NCBI GenBank assembly: GCA_965204695.1
Contig: OZ242007.1
Location: 2,108,001-2,172,000 of the forward strand
Reading direction: 5' to 3'
Source of the DNA: JAHEKD01 sp965204695
GTDB lineage: Bacteria > Pseudomonadota > Gammaproteobacteria > Arenicellales > JAHEKD01
Length of the DNA: 64,000 nucleotides
Both the position numbers and the translations under genes were made by a program. This document shows, one piece after another, positions 16,468 to 26,022 of the stretch. A model generated the notes under the pieces. The model was given only the letters and a program-made list of their open reading frames with translations, was not told the origin of the DNA and made no database searches. Every line of letters begins with the position of its first letter. Position 1 is the first letter of the stretch.

Positions 16468-17967
16468 TCAGCCGCTGAAAAGTTCTTCCCTATGGGCAAT
16501 ATCACTGCGGTTCTTTTCGACCCAAGCCATCATTTTGCCCATCGTCATCTTCGAACCACCAAAGCCTACCCATGGCGCAAAGTCTGTGTTGAGCACACTT
16601 TCCGGGTCATCTTTCAATAACCGCACGATGACACTTGCTACAATCGTGCCGCCAACACCTGAGAGCTTGCCATTAGTTTTATCGGCCTCTTCCAGGCAAT
16701 AGAACCATAACGGGGTCTTGTCGATATGTCTGTCCTTGAGAATCTTCGGTGCGGGCTGTTCCTTAACCTTCAAATGTGGTGCATTATTATTCAGCCAGCG
16801 GGCAACCTGTTGGCCGGAAGCCAGTTTTAGCGCAGTGCGGTCACGCAGGATATTACGCAGGCCAAGTTTCTTGGCATCTTTTACAGGAATCTCTACGTCA
16901 CCCCAGGTTTCGCTACCCGACACAATGTTGTCTGGCAATGCGAAAAGTGTTTTTGCCATCTTGGTACCAACTGGCAGTGCAGACTGGGCATCGTGATTAG
17001 GAGTCGAGAAGAAATGCTGCATGTGGATATGATCGTCTGGTTTACGTGGCTGGAAACCTGTCATTTTGAACAAATCGCGTTCAACGCCGTCACGCAGTGT
17101 ATATTTCGGCTGGACCGTGGCATGACCGAACCGATAGGCAGCGCCAGAGAACTCAGCGGGCATGATCGGACTGTGGATGCCGAAGACGTAAGGATCGTGT
17201 AGGGCATGGTCAATGCAGGGCTGATCGACAAAAGCCGGCAGAAGTTGATGCAAGACCATCCATTGATAGTGCAAACGGACAAAACGGCGGACGTGCTCGA
17301 AATCTTCAAGGTGAGGGACAATGTATTCGTTCCAAACAGATTGACGGATTGACATGGTTCCACAAGCATGGACGTCGTCCTTGGCATTGCCACCTTCAGT
17401 AACTTGAGACATCAGGATATTATGCAAACATATCCAAGCACCCTGAACCTGGCTCACAATAATGTTCTCGTCATTGCGCGGGTCACCAATTAGAGCGGTG
17501 CCCTTGGCATTTCGAGCTAGATCGAGATCATTATCGGTCCGGCCGAAAAGTATAAATCCCTTATGTTTCGGATGATACATGTGTGGCGAAGCCTCAGGTC
17601 CATCACCATAAACACAGTCCAGATCAAGGTTAGGAGTTCTGACATTGCGGATATTTCGGGGATCAATTTTCTTGCCGATGCTGCTGGTAGCCTCAAGCGT
17701 GATGTCGTGGTCGACAAACTGCCCGAAAAATGTCATGCCCGCATCTGCGGGGCCGGGTGTAACAGTATTGGTTTCCATGGCATCGACCAGTGCAATGAAG
17801 GCATCAACAATGGCCTGATTGCTAAGGTTGCCGGTGATCTCATTAGGCTTGCCCAGTAGATAACCAAAGGTCTGCGCCAAAGGCGGTTCTATCATAAGGG
17901 CTTCATGATCCAGGCATTGTTTGACAAGATAGTCATATCGAGACAAGCTGTGAAGTGCTGCACACAT
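16468..17967 (-). CDS. Animal-type haem peroxidase (cyclooxygenase/peroxidase superfamily)
   Basis: 499 residues, ATG preceded by AGGAG. Distal haem segment FFGQFVDHDITLE (Asp86, His87) and proximal segment FSGAAYRFGHATV (His282, with Arg279) are in the order and spacing of the An_peroxidase family. No signal peptide. Bacterial members oxidise halides, fatty acids or phenolics with peroxide, and the substrate here is unknown. It is transcribed away from the FAH-like operon, with a 157-base gap upstream in which I see no gene. It ends against an R2 repeat. Confidence 0.87.
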   Translation of the reverse strand: MCAALHSLSRYDYLVKQCLDHEALMIEPPLAQTFGYLLGKPNEITGNLSNQAIVDAFIALVDAMETNTVTPGPADAGMTFFGQFVDHDITLEATSSIGKKIDPRNIRNVRTPNLDLDCVYGDGPEASPHMYHPKHKGFILFGRTDNDLDLARNAKGTALIGDPRNDENIIVSQVQGAWICLHNILMSQVTEGGNAKDDVHACGTMSIRQSVWNEYIVPHLEDFEHVRRFVRLHYQWMVLHQLLPAFVDQPCIDHALHDPYVFGIHSPIMPAEFSGAAYRFGHATVQPKYTLRDGVERDLFKMTGFQPRKPDDHIHMQHFFSTPNHDAQSALPVGTKMAKTLFALPDNIVSGSETWGDVEIPVKDAKKLGLRNILRDRTALKLASGQQVARWLNNNAPHLKVKEQPAPKILKDRHIDKTPLWFYCLEEADKTNGKLSGVGGTIVASVIVRLLKDDPESVLNTDFAPWVGFGGSKMTMGKMMAWVEKNRSDIAHREELFSG

Positions 17968-18124
17968 ATTTATTCTCCTGTTATGTTTTTTGTAATAATT
18001 GTCGTTTTTTATATTGTAAATTTTTTTATGTCTAAAGAATATATTACTTTAGTCCAACATATCTTATCACAATCAATTAACTATCTGTCAATAGTCAACA
18101 TTTATAGATCAGCTATTGCCTTTT

Positions 18125-18967
18125 CTACCCCTGAACAACGTTTTGATTTTGTTGTCCTAGTCCTTCAATACTTGCATGAACTTTATCACCGGGTTTTAGA
18201 TAAACAGGGGAAGGTTTTTTACCTAAACCTACACCAGGTGGAGTACCCGTCGCGATGATATCACCGGGCTGAAGGCTCATAAATTGCGATAGATATGAAA
18301 CGATATAGGCAACGCTGAAAACCATCGTAACTGTCGAACCTGTTTGCATACGCTCGCCATTTACATCGAGATGCATAGTCAAGTTTTGCGGGTCAGGCAC
18401 CTCATCTTTAGTTACCAGCCATGGGCCAATCGGCCCGAATGTATCTGCCGATTTACCTTTAATCCATTGACCTTTTCGATTGATCTGAAAATCACGCTCA
18501 GAAACGTCGTTAACTACACAATATCCTGCTACGTAATCTAAAGCTTCATCGTTCTTAACATATTTAGCCTCTTTACCGATTACAACCCCCAATTCGATCT
18601 CCCAATCCGTTGTACTAGCGCCTCGTGGAATTTCAATATCATCATTCGAACCACAGATTGCTGATGTTGCTTTAGCAAATACAATGGGTTCTGTTGGAAC
18701 AGTCATGCCTGCTTCTGCAGCATGGTCAGAATAGTTAAGGCCAATACAGATAAACTTGCCAACACCACCGACACATGGGCCATATCGATCCACTTCAACT
18801 TTTGCTAAGGTTTCACGATCAATTTGCGCTATCTTTGCCAATTGGACATCGCTAATACTAGCACCGGTAATATCACTGATATGTGCCGACAGATCACGTA
18901 CATTGCCTTGATCATCAACGATCCCGGGTTTTTCAGTTCCTTTTGGACCAAATCTTAATAGCTTCAT
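18125..18967 (-). CDS. Fumarylacetoacetate hydrolase-family protein
   Basis: 280 residues, ATG preceded by AAGGAAC. Conserved FAH features: FICIGLNYSDHAAE, the metal-binding ELGVVIGKEA segment, DVSERDFQ, and DIIATGTPPGVG near the C-terminus. These enzymes hydrate or cleave C-C bonds of 2-oxo acids or acylpyruvates with a divalent metal. It is the last gene of a four-gene minus-strand group (22059 to 18125) and probably finishes the breakdown of the compound handled by the upstream enzymes. Confidence 0.87.
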   Translation of the reverse strand: MKLLRFGPKGTEKPGIVDDQGNVRDLSAHISDITGASISDVQLAKIAQIDRETLAKVEVDRYGPCVGGVGKFICIGLNYSDHAAEAGMTVPTEPIVFAKATSAICGSNDDIEIPRGASTTDWEIELGVVIGKEAKYVKNDEALDYVAGYCVVNDVSERDFQINRKGQWIKGKSADTFGPIGPWLVTKDEVPDPQNLTMHLDVNGERMQTGSTVTMVFSVAYIVSYLSQFMSLQPGDIIATGTPPGVGLGKKPSPVYLKPGDKVHASIEGLGQQNQNVVQG

Positions 18968-19007
18968 TGTTAGTTCCTTATCATCAGCGTCTTATTGTTA
19001 TATTCAG

Positions 19008-20633
19008 TTAAACTAAAAACCGATTCAATACATTACGTGTCACTTGCTCCACAGCAAAATCTTTACGTAGCAAACCTGCCACCCATTCTGTTGTACCAGC
19101 ATGAAAAACCTCTCCTTTACCTTTCGTAAAATGGACAATCATGCCAGAACCACGATCTACGCGTGCCAAAGTTTCTTCGCCATCATCTCCATATAAAACC
19201 TGAGCTGTATATTTTGCATCCTCATCACCAACAAATAGCGGATCTTCTTGTCCTGAAAAATCATCTTCGCGCAGTCTTGCCAATCCTAATGCTAGAATTT
19301 GTAAATTATCCGGTAATCCCGCGCACGATTCAGGAAATGGCAAACCCTGCTCGATACGATAGTCCAGACCGTCAACTTCGTAGCCGAAAATTCTGGATCG
19401 GCCTCCAAGAATATCTCCATAACCCAATTTACATCCGGCAAAGGCCCAGTGTTCAGGGCGATAAAGCGTAAAGCCTCCCGATCCATTAGCCGCTAAACCA
19501 CCCCAACCTGCATAAATTCCTTTTAAGGCATCCAGGCCAAACGTTTGATGTCCTGGTCGATTAATTAATTTCGACTCCCAGGCAGTGGTTAACAGTTTCT
19601 GCTTATCTGAGTCCATGAAAGGATCATCCAGATGGGCGTGATACTTATGGCAAATTTGAGTCCGGCCCTCATCTTCTAGTCGAATCTGCCACATAAAATT
19701 ACCGGCGAACCGGGCCACCCGACCCCCTCGTTCAACGAAATCGTCGATGGCATCGCGCATGTCCCAACTCCAATATTCATCATGGCCGACAATGATCAAA
19801 CACTTGTAGTCCGCTAAGACATCAGGTTGATAATGCAAATCCTGCTGTGTGGCAACATCACAGTGATAACCTTGTTGCTGTGCCCAATGACAAAAAATCT
19901 TCTCGTAACTGGCCCAACCTGCAGAGGCATACTTTTTTGAGTAACCCTGCTGCCAGGCCCATTCCATATGTGGATAAATAACCTTACCGTCAATCGGTGG
20001 ATTCTCTGGCAGGGTTCGAGGTGCATCCGCAGGTAATGAGATAAAACCACGTGCAAAAGGCCGTTGATTGGAAAGCTTTGGTGAAAACAAACTACTGGCG
20101 GGATCGATAATACCTTCATAATGATTTGAACCACCCCAATCGTTATAAGCTGCCCAGGTGCAGTCAGATGTAATTAATAAAATTCGATTGCTTTTGTCCT
20201 TATCCAGCTCCGGGCGGACAATAATCAGATGCTCGGCTTGTGCCTGGCCAGCTATTTCTAAATGAATTCGGTAAACGCCTGAAGGCCAGTTATTTGGAAT
20301 CTTAAATTCTGCTACTTGCGGCCAACCACAACCAAAAACAGATGCATCGTCAGGCGTATCATGCCAATCACCCGTTGCATTGAACTCAAGTAGACATTGG
20401 CCGTGCAATGCCTGGCTGTAAACTCGAACTCTGATTGATGGTTTGGAGGAAATGGCATTTAAATAAACAGTTTCGCCAGATCTATATGAGATCTTATCGG
20501 TATAACACCAGATTTCGGGTTTGCCGTCATCACGGCCAGGCAATTCAAACCACTGCCGTATATGGACAGGCAGGTCCAGATCGCCCCGACAGACGAGTTG
20601 AGGATTTTGGCTAAGGCGCGTTAGCGTAAACAT
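19008..20633 (-). CDS. N,N-dimethylformamidase large-subunit-like protein
   Basis: 541 residues. An N-terminal beta-sandwich (IWCYTDKISYRSGETVYLNA) precedes a large domain with ITSDCTWAAYNDWGGSNHY, CDVATQQDLH, and VGHDEYWSWDMRDAIDDFVERGG, the hallmarks of the DMFase large-subunit family; the Tyr/Glu/His iron-ligand region fits VGHDEYW. Known members hydrolyse amides, but many homologues sit in other catabolic clusters. No small subunit is evident nearby. Between the Rieske ferredoxin (33 bases upstream) and the FAH gene (40 bases downstream), so an operon is likely. Confidence 0.8.
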   Translation of the reverse strand: MFTLTRLSQNPQLVCRGDLDLPVHIRQWFELPGRDDGKPEIWCYTDKISYRSGETVYLNAISSKPSIRVRVYSQALHGQCLLEFNATGDWHDTPDDASVFGCGWPQVAEFKIPNNWPSGVYRIHLEIAGQAQAEHLIIVRPELDKDKSNRILLITSDCTWAAYNDWGGSNHYEGIIDPASSLFSPKLSNQRPFARGFISLPADAPRTLPENPPIDGKVIYPHMEWAWQQGYSKKYASAGWASYEKIFCHWAQQQGYHCDVATQQDLHYQPDVLADYKCLIIVGHDEYWSWDMRDAIDDFVERGGRVARFAGNFMWQIRLEDEGRTQICHKYHAHLDDPFMDSDKQKLLTTAWESKLINRPGHQTFGLDALKGIYAGWGGLAANGSGGFTLYRPEHWAFAGCKLGYGDILGGRSRIFGYEVDGLDYRIEQGLPFPESCAGLPDNLQILALGLARLREDDFSGQEDPLFVGDEDAKYTAQVLYGDDGEETLARVDRGSGMIVHFTKGKGEVFHAGTTEWVAGLLRKDFAVEQVTRNVLNRFLV

Positions 20634-20666
20634 AAACGAATATTAACGCTAAATGGCTTTGAGACT

Positions 20667-20978
20667 TTAGATTTTAATATAAATTTTGCCGTCTTCGTTT
20701 TTGACCTGATACGTTCTTAAATCGACACAAACCGGCCCGGAAAGTGCTTCGCCGGTTTCGATATCGAACTGTCCCATGTGCAGGGGACATTCGATAATGC
20801 CATCCATTACCAAGCCGTCTTCCAGATGCTGTTCTTCGTGTGTACAGTGACCATCGGTGGCGTAAAATTCTCCCTCAGAATTATAAATACAAAATGTTTT
20901 TCCATCGTGATCGAATCGCTGCACTGTATCTTCAGTTAAATCAGCAGCGTTAGCAGCTTCTACCCAGTTATCACTCAT
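20667..20978 (-). CDS. Rieske [2Fe-2S] ferredoxin
   Basis: 103 residues, ATG preceded by AGGAG. The cluster ligands are CTHEEQHLEDG and CPLHMGQFD (Cys-x-His ... Cys-x2-His), as in BphF/CarAc-type ferredoxins that feed electrons to oxygenases. It follows the membrane di-iron hydroxylase gene by 37 bases and may be its electron donor, which would be an unusual pairing. No ferredoxin reductase is encoded nearby. Confidence 0.92.
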   Translation of the reverse strand: MSDNWVEAANAADLTEDTVQRFDHDGKTFCIYNSEGEFYATDGHCTHEEQHLEDGLVMDGIIECPLHMGQFDIETGEALSGPVCVDLRTYQVKNEDGKIYIKI

Positions 20979-21015
20979 GATTTTTTCTCCTGTTCATTTA
21001 GTTCAAGTTATTAAG

Positions 21016-22059
21016 CTACTGATTTTTAGCCTGATACATTTGCAAACGTCGTTGCTTAATACGTTCATCGGCTTCCGGTGTGCCATCATGGAACGTGCCA
21101 AATATTCTATCCCAGGGATCTTCATAAGTGCCATAGTTACAGTCTATAAAGCGGTGATGTTGCTGATGCATAAAATCACCAAGCTGGACTTTGAAGCTAT
21201 CAACCAGTTTGAGCTTGTCGTAGCCACAATGCGAGGTCGGTCCGGCGATGGTGTGCAGCATTAAATTAAACAATACATGCACCGGATGACTGGCGATGAA
21301 AAGATAAAGCGCAACGTCCGAATATAAAACGATATGCTCAACAGGATGCATAGCATGACCTGACCAGGGGCCGGTGTTGACGTTTTTGTGATGCCATGAA
21401 TGCACCCATTTATACAATGGTCCAACGTGTAACAACCTATGGAACCAGTAAAAGTGAAAACCAGACCAAATAGGGATTAAGATCATCAGGGCAATGAACC
21501 AGACTGGATTTTCTCCAAAAGTGATGAAAGTGCCGAAGCTGTTGGAGTATCCCCATAAAATCAGGCATTCCCATAAGGTCCCCACTATGACTGACGAAGC
21601 CAGGGTCCAGAACATATTGTCCCAGACCTGGTTTTTAAAATGAAAGATTTTCGAGTCCTTAGCAAGCGGACGGGCATCATAGCGCATGTCATCTTCTTGT
21701 CCGCGAAAGGTAAAAAACCATAAGTGCAATCCACCAGCAATGGTTAATACCAAAATAAAATTGCGCAGCCAGATTTCAAACATCCAGTCGAACTGAAAGG
21801 TGACCGTTCTATCAAGCGAAGGAGTGAACCAGGTCCAGATTGCTATGGCCGCAAGCAGAATAAAAAACCGCTCTGTCACAGGGCTCCAGGCATGTAACAA
21901 ATATTTAAAGCTCTTGATGATGTTAAAAGGCAACTCAAAATACGCGGCCTGTTTTAACGGCACATTGGGCGGCACATAATGCCAAATTTTGCGCGGTGCC
22001 CGCTTTTTCTTTGCCGACGCTTCGCCGCTCGCAGTTTCTGTGATGGTTGTTTCAGTCAT
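21016..22059 (-). CDS. Sterol desaturase/fatty acid hydroxylase-family membrane di-iron enzyme
   Basis: 347 residues with four or five membrane helices from about residue 55. The histidine clusters are HRLLH, HSWHH and, near the C-terminus, HQQHH, with an extra HPVEH, matching the eight-histidine di-iron site of the family. These enzymes hydroxylate or desaturate hydrophobic substrates using oxygen. First gene of the operon with a Rieske ferredoxin, a DMFase-like protein and a FAH-fold hydrolase, suggesting an oxidation, amide cleavage and C-C cleavage sequence; the substrate is unknown. Confidence 0.88.
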   Translation of the reverse strand: MTETTITETASGEASAKKKRAPRKIWHYVPPNVPLKQAAYFELPFNIIKSFKYLLHAWSPVTERFFILLAAIAIWTWFTPSLDRTVTFQFDWMFEIWLRNFILVLTIAGGLHLWFFTFRGQEDDMRYDARPLAKDSKIFHFKNQVWDNMFWTLASSVIVGTLWECLILWGYSNSFGTFITFGENPVWFIALMILIPIWSGFHFYWFHRLLHVGPLYKWVHSWHHKNVNTGPWSGHAMHPVEHIVLYSDVALYLFIASHPVHVLFNLMLHTIAGPTSHCGYDKLKLVDSFKVQLGDFMHQQHHRFIDCNYGTYEDPWDRIFGTFHDGTPEADERIKQRRLQMYQAKNQ

Positions 22060-22312
22060 AAGCTTACCTAATGCGGTTGATTACACTGTGTTTTAAGGGA
22101 ATATAGCAATTTCAGCAAAGTTATACGGGACAGACAAACGAAATAATCAACCCTCAGACATAAGTAAAACTTGGATCTAGATGAGCTCAACGTCTTTTCA
22201 AACACAACAACCATTATTTCATCACCTGACTTCATCAAACTACTCACAGTTCTTTTGTTGAGTTTAATGCTCTAGAGTAAAGGGGAATAATAAGCCATGG
22301 ATAAAAGTTGAA
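22060..22312. other. Intergenic region upstream of the hydroxylase operon
   Basis: About 250 bases with no gene. It should carry the promoter of the minus-strand operon starting at 22059, but I cannot pick out a convincing -35/-10 pair. It ends at R1 copy B. Confidence 0.4.
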
Positions 22313-22665
22313 AATAGATTCCCCCGGGCTTGTGCCGGAACATCAATATAATTACTAAAATCCGGTTAAACCCGGGGTGCTTACCGTAACAGCCCTTTAG
22401 GGCTGATCCGATGAACATCACGTTGCTACAACTTGCGATGTTCAATCTATATACACTCATTCATCCACGGGCATCTCTAATTCATCCATGCTTTCAGTTA
22501 CCCCGATCTGTTTCAAAATGTATGTCAAAACGGGCTCAGATATATCACTAACCTATCAGGTTTGAACAGCAATTAACAGATTCTTCGCAAACCCGGCATT
22601 GAGTTATAGTGTTGAAGAGCCGGGACAAGCCCGTGGTATTCTCATCCTTACGCGAACGGTAATAA
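22313..22665 (-). repeat. R1 structured repeat, copy B, interrupted by about 117 bases
   Basis: Minus-oriented copy with the long final hairpin. At 22313-22472 and 22590-22665 it is nearly identical to copy C, but between them (about 22473-22589) is foreign sequence splitting the first hairpin at ...CACGGGC | AACCCGGC.... The insert shows no gene, no obvious terminal repeats and no target duplication that I can be sure of. Confidence 0.85.
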
Positions 22666-22734
22666 ATCATGCCAGCATGCAGCGGGGCATTCGTTGGCTT
22701 ATAATAAACCTTTACATTATAAAAAATAGAACCA

Positions 22735-23310
22735 ATGAACAAAAATTATAATCAAGCATACTACCAATTATTGAGACTCACTGAAGAGGAAATTTCTAAG
22801 CTAAATGTGGAAAAAGCATTTGAGCTTATTGATTCATACGAAAATAAGGCGAACGACGTAAAGGGGCGTATATGGACTATAACAGCCTGGATTTTAACCA
22901 TTAATGCCGGGCTAATTGCTTTCTGCTTCGACTTATACCAGGACAAATCAGATTCTCCCGAATTTCTAATCTTTGTTTTTGTTGCTTGTTCAGTTGGTGT
23001 TGGCCTTTGTATCTATCTTGAATTTCTGATCAATGATCAGGGTAATCATATTAAGGGATATCATACGAGTTCAAACAGAATTGGGGCATGGAATCAGAAG
23101 GTAGCTGGACTGGCCTTCAAGCGATATGAGTTTGAAAGGAAAACTAAGCCTCCTGAATTTTACAATCTCACTGAATTTATTGATAAAAGGAAAAAAGAAT
23201 GCTATGAAGCTCCTTTCCCTACGTTTTGTAATAGATTACTTCTCCTTTCCCGATTATTTCTTCTGGTGTTCGGTGGTATTTTTTTGTTGATGTTGTATTT
23301 AAGTAAATAA
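22735..23310 (+). CDS. Small membrane protein of unknown family between two R1 repeats
   Basis: 191 residues. An N-terminal helical region rich in Glu/Lys (about 1-42), membrane helices at about 44-66 (WTITAWILTINAGLIAFCF), 75-99 and 168-190, and a cytoplasmic middle region. The layout (soluble helix, two close helices, then loop and final helix) recalls small membrane proteins accompanying nucleotide-signalling defence genes, but I recognise no family. No strong ribosome binding site is visible before the ATG. R1 copies B and C flank it in the same orientation, about 760 bases apart. Confidence 0.6.
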   Translation: MNKNYNQAYYQLLRLTEEEISKLNVEKAFELIDSYENKANDVKGRIWTITAWILTINAGLIAFCFDLYQDKSDSPEFLIFVFVACSVGVGLCIYLEFLINDQGNHIKGYHTSSNRIGAWNQKVAGLAFKRYEFERKTKPPEFYNLTEFIDKRKKECYEAPFPTFCNRLLLLSRLFLLVFGGIFLLMLYLSK

Positions 23311-23428
23311 TTTTCTTACATTAATAATTTTATAATTGGTTTACTTTGATAGATTGCTGCCAAATATATTATTTAATCGAAAAGTTTAGGTTCACAGGGT
23401 CTACTCACAGGTGATTACACCAAATGAA

Positions 23429-23664
23429 AATAGATTCCCCCGGGCTTGTGCCGGAACATCAATATAATTACTAAAATCCGGTTAAACCCGGGGTGCTTAC
23501 CGTAACAGCCCTTTAGGGCTGATCCGATGAACATCACGTTGCTACAACTTGTGATGTTCAATCTATATACACTCATTCATCCACGGGCAAGCCCGGCATT
23601 GAGTTATAGTATTGAAGTGCCGGGACAAGCCCGTGGTATTCTCATCCTTACGCGAACGATAATA
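23429..23664 (-). repeat. R1 structured repeat, copy C (intact long form)
   Basis: Minus-oriented, the most regular copy: outer stem CCCCCGGG/CCCGGGG with CCGG inner pairing, then CAGCCC-TTTA-GGGCTG, GAACATCAC/GTGATGTTC, and the long hairpin CCACGGGCAAGCCCGGC ... GCCGGGACAAGCCCGTGG, ending near 'cgcgaacgataata'. It lies in the gap between the small membrane protein and the SnoaL gene. Confidence 0.9.
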
Positions 23665-23791
23665 AAATGGTGTTCTTAGAGAGTTTATTCTCGATAATAA
23701 AACACTAACCGACTGCCGCTAGCCCTTTGCTTTGAGCTCATATCGGTTGAATATCCATTAGAATACCGACATCCAACCAAGGAATCACATA

Positions 23792-24550
23792 ATGAATAAA
23801 AAGCTGGAAAATGCGACTAACTTGTACATGTATGGCATTCGTGATGGTCACGCGCAGGAGGCGGTTACCATATTCACAGGAGAACGATATACGCAACATA
23901 GCGCCGGTGTCAAAGACGGCGCAGAGGGTTTTCTGGAATTCTTTGGGCCTTTTTTAAAGCGTAATCCAATCAGGGATATTAGCGTTGCGCGATCAATCAG
24001 CGATGGACAATATGTTTTTGTCCATGTGTTTCAATCACTCAATCATGGTGAATCTAAATGGGTCACCATGGATATGTTTGACACCGACGAAAACGATAAA
24101 ATTATTGAACATTGGGATGTGATTTGTGCACATCAACAAACGCCGTCAGGCAATGACATGACGGAAGGAACGACAGAAATTGAAGATCGGAACCTAACCG
24201 CTCAAAATAAAAGTTTAGTCACCGATTTTGTCAAGCATGTTTTTGTCGAAGGTAAAGCAACGCATATTGATCAATTTATTGATGAAAATTGTATTGAGCA
24301 TAGCCCTAAAATTGATGCGGGTATTTATGGATGGCACAACTATTTCCAATCAGGTATTCGTTATGAGTTCGTTCACAAAGTGATTGGTGAAGGAAATTTT
24401 GTGGTGGCTTTGAGTAAATCATTCGTTAATGATATCGATTATGCGGTATTCGATCTTTTTCGAGTTGCAAATGGCAAAATCGTCGAGCACTGGGATGCCA
24501 TAGAGGAGATCGCACCCAAGACAGATTGGGCAAATAGCGGTAAATTCTAA
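23792..24550 (+). CDS. Tandem SnoaL-like domain protein
   Basis: 252 residues, ATG preceded by AAGGAA. Two SnoaL/NTF2-like domains (about 1-118 and 135-250), each with the family's 'Y.QHS..' or 'IEHSP' start, a glycine-rich loop, and a closing IIEHWDVI or IVEHWDAI strand. Such folds form small hydrophobic pockets and act as cyclases, isomerases or binding proteins. It is 71 bases upstream of the PhyH dioxygenase gene, so the two may work on one compound. Confidence 0.85.
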   Translation: MNKKLENATNLYMYGIRDGHAQEAVTIFTGERYTQHSAGVKDGAEGFLEFFGPFLKRNPIRDISVARSISDGQYVFVHVFQSLNHGESKWVTMDMFDTDENDKIIEHWDVICAHQQTPSGNDMTEGTTEIEDRNLTAQNKSLVTDFVKHVFVEGKATHIDQFIDENCIEHSPKIDAGIYGWHNYFQSGIRYEFVHKVIGEGNFVVALSKSFVNDIDYAVFDLFRVANGKIVEHWDAIEEIAPKTDWANSGKF

Positions 24551-24621
24551 CTTCGAGGCATTACTGTAAATTTGCTAGTAAGATATGCCGATATGATAGA
24601 AAAAATTCCAAGGAGAAAAGT

Positions 24622-25488
24622 GTGGCTACACTGACACAGAGTCAAATAGATCAGTTCTGGCGAGATGGTGTATTGGTTGTTGAAAACGCTGTCACTGCTG
24701 AAGAGTTAAAAAATCTGCGTGATGTTTTCGCCTTGTGGGTCGAAGAAAGCCGGGAACATGAACATGACTATGGTGAAACCCTGGATGGACGAGCTCGATT
24801 CGATCTTGAACCCGGCCACTGTGCTGAATCGCCAGCATTACGTAGGGTGCAGTCTCCAGAGGAAGTTTCTGATGCCTATGCAAACGTGATGCGCCATGCG
24901 GGCACAGTGGATTTTGTTGCAAAACTTATCGGCCCGGCAATCAAATTTCACCACGGCAAGGTTAATTCCAAGCTGCCCGGAGCGGCAACTAAAGTCAAAT
25001 TTCATCAGGATTTTACTTTTCAACCGATGACCAATGATGACATGATTACAGCACTGCTGTTTATTGACGATGTGACATTGGAAAACGGTCCTTTGGAGGT
25101 TGTGCCGGGTTCTCATAAAGGACCGCTTTATAGCCTTTGGCATAATGGTGTTTTTACTGGTGCAGTGTCTGATAATGTGTTCGAAGAACACGAAAATAAT
25201 GTTGTCAAATGCACCGGCAAAGCCGGCTCGGTTTGTCTAATGCATGCCAGTTTGTTACATGGATCTGCCCCCAACAGGTCAGACATGCCACGCACACTGT
25301 ATATCACTACTTATTATTCTGAGGATGCCATTGAGCTTAGCCCGAATGCCCTGCCCAGCACATTAACGCATGAGTTAGTGCGTGGAGAATCGTCTGGCCG
25401 GGTACGTTGTACTCAATATGAAATGCAACTGCCTGAAGTCCCAAAAGAAACTTCATTTTTTGCCCAACAGGCAAAACAGTGCGATTAG
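24622..25488 (+). CDS. Phytanoyl-CoA dioxygenase-family (PhyH) Fe(II)/2-oxoglutarate oxygenase
   Basis: 288 residues from a GTG start with AAGGAG upstream. The iron triad is KFHQDF (His-x-Asp) and the distal His in HASLLHGSAPNRSD, with an Arg for 2-oxoglutarate in 'SDMPRTLY'. The ENGPLEVVPGSHKG segment is typical of PhyH. It hydroxylates an unknown small substrate. Follows the tandem SnoaL gene on the same strand; an R2 repeat begins just after the stop. Confidence 0.88.
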   Translation: MATLTQSQIDQFWRDGVLVVENAVTAEELKNLRDVFALWVEESREHEHDYGETLDGRARFDLEPGHCAESPALRRVQSPEEVSDAYANVMRHAGTVDFVAKLIGPAIKFHHGKVNSKLPGAATKVKFHQDFTFQPMTNDDMITALLFIDDVTLENGPLEVVPGSHKGPLYSLWHNGVFTGAVSDNVFEEHENNVVKCTGKAGSVCLMHASLLHGSAPNRSDMPRTLYITTYYSEDAIELSPNALPSTLTHELVRGESSGRVRCTQYEMQLPEVPKETSFFAQQAKQCD

Positions 25489-25489
25489 A

Positions 25490-25565
25490 AAAAGAAACAT
25501 CCCGCCGTATACGAGGGAGCATCAATTTTCCCGTGGTAAGCCAACCCTCACTAGCGATTAATAGC
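25490..25565 (-). repeat. R2 repeat
   Basis: Reverse-oriented relative to 16383-16456: 'cccgccgtatacgaggga' hairpin next to the PhyH stop, then 'ttttcccgtggtaagccaac', then 'cctcactagcgattaatagc'. The stem here is less perfect than in the 16.4 kb copy. Confidence 0.65.
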
Positions 25566-26022
25566 ATTTGTATGGTTTAAAATCATTATTTCTCCATGTT
25601 ATAGTCCGCTTTCCTGGCAAGTGGCACGATGGCCGTGGCCTATTGGATAGCTCATGGATTACAGAATCCTTTCCCTATCGCAAATGGCGGCGAAATTTCA
25701 GCCATGTTCTGTTTTGTATTTCTTTATATCTCAGCTCGTGGCCCTGGCATATTAAGTCTGGGAAAATAAAAATCCCTGCGGTAACCCAGTAAATAAGATT
25801 TGTTATAGCCAGCTGATTTTATAGATACCGAATGCCATCTTGACCCCTTATGAGATTCTATACGCACGGATCTTCTTTGAGCATCAAGTTCTCTGTTAAC
25901 ACTCAAACTCGTTTTTTCGATGGTGTGCCTCAGATGCGGATTGAGGACGGTACACATATTAACAACAATAATGCTAATATAATTTTAGTCCACCAAAGTA
26001 TCAATAGACAATGAAATAACCA
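25566..26022. other. Gene-free stretch upstream of the DUF4062 gene
   Basis: About 450 bases with no credible gene on either strand; the short frames lack ribosome binding sites and family resemblance. The last 100 bases are AT-rich and presumably hold the promoter of the gene at 26023, though no clear promoter boxes were identified. Confidence 0.4.

Noticed and set aside
16718..17717. Several frames opposite the haem peroxidase
   Set aside because: The peroxidase frame has all catalytic residues in order; the others have no motifs.
22473..22589. An insertion sequence within R1 copy B
   Set aside because: Only about 117 bases, no transposase frame, no clear terminal inverted repeats.
25568..25957. 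Two short frames (74 and 77 residues) before the DUF4062 gene
   Set aside because: No ribosome binding site, no recognisable sequence, biased toward rare residues.
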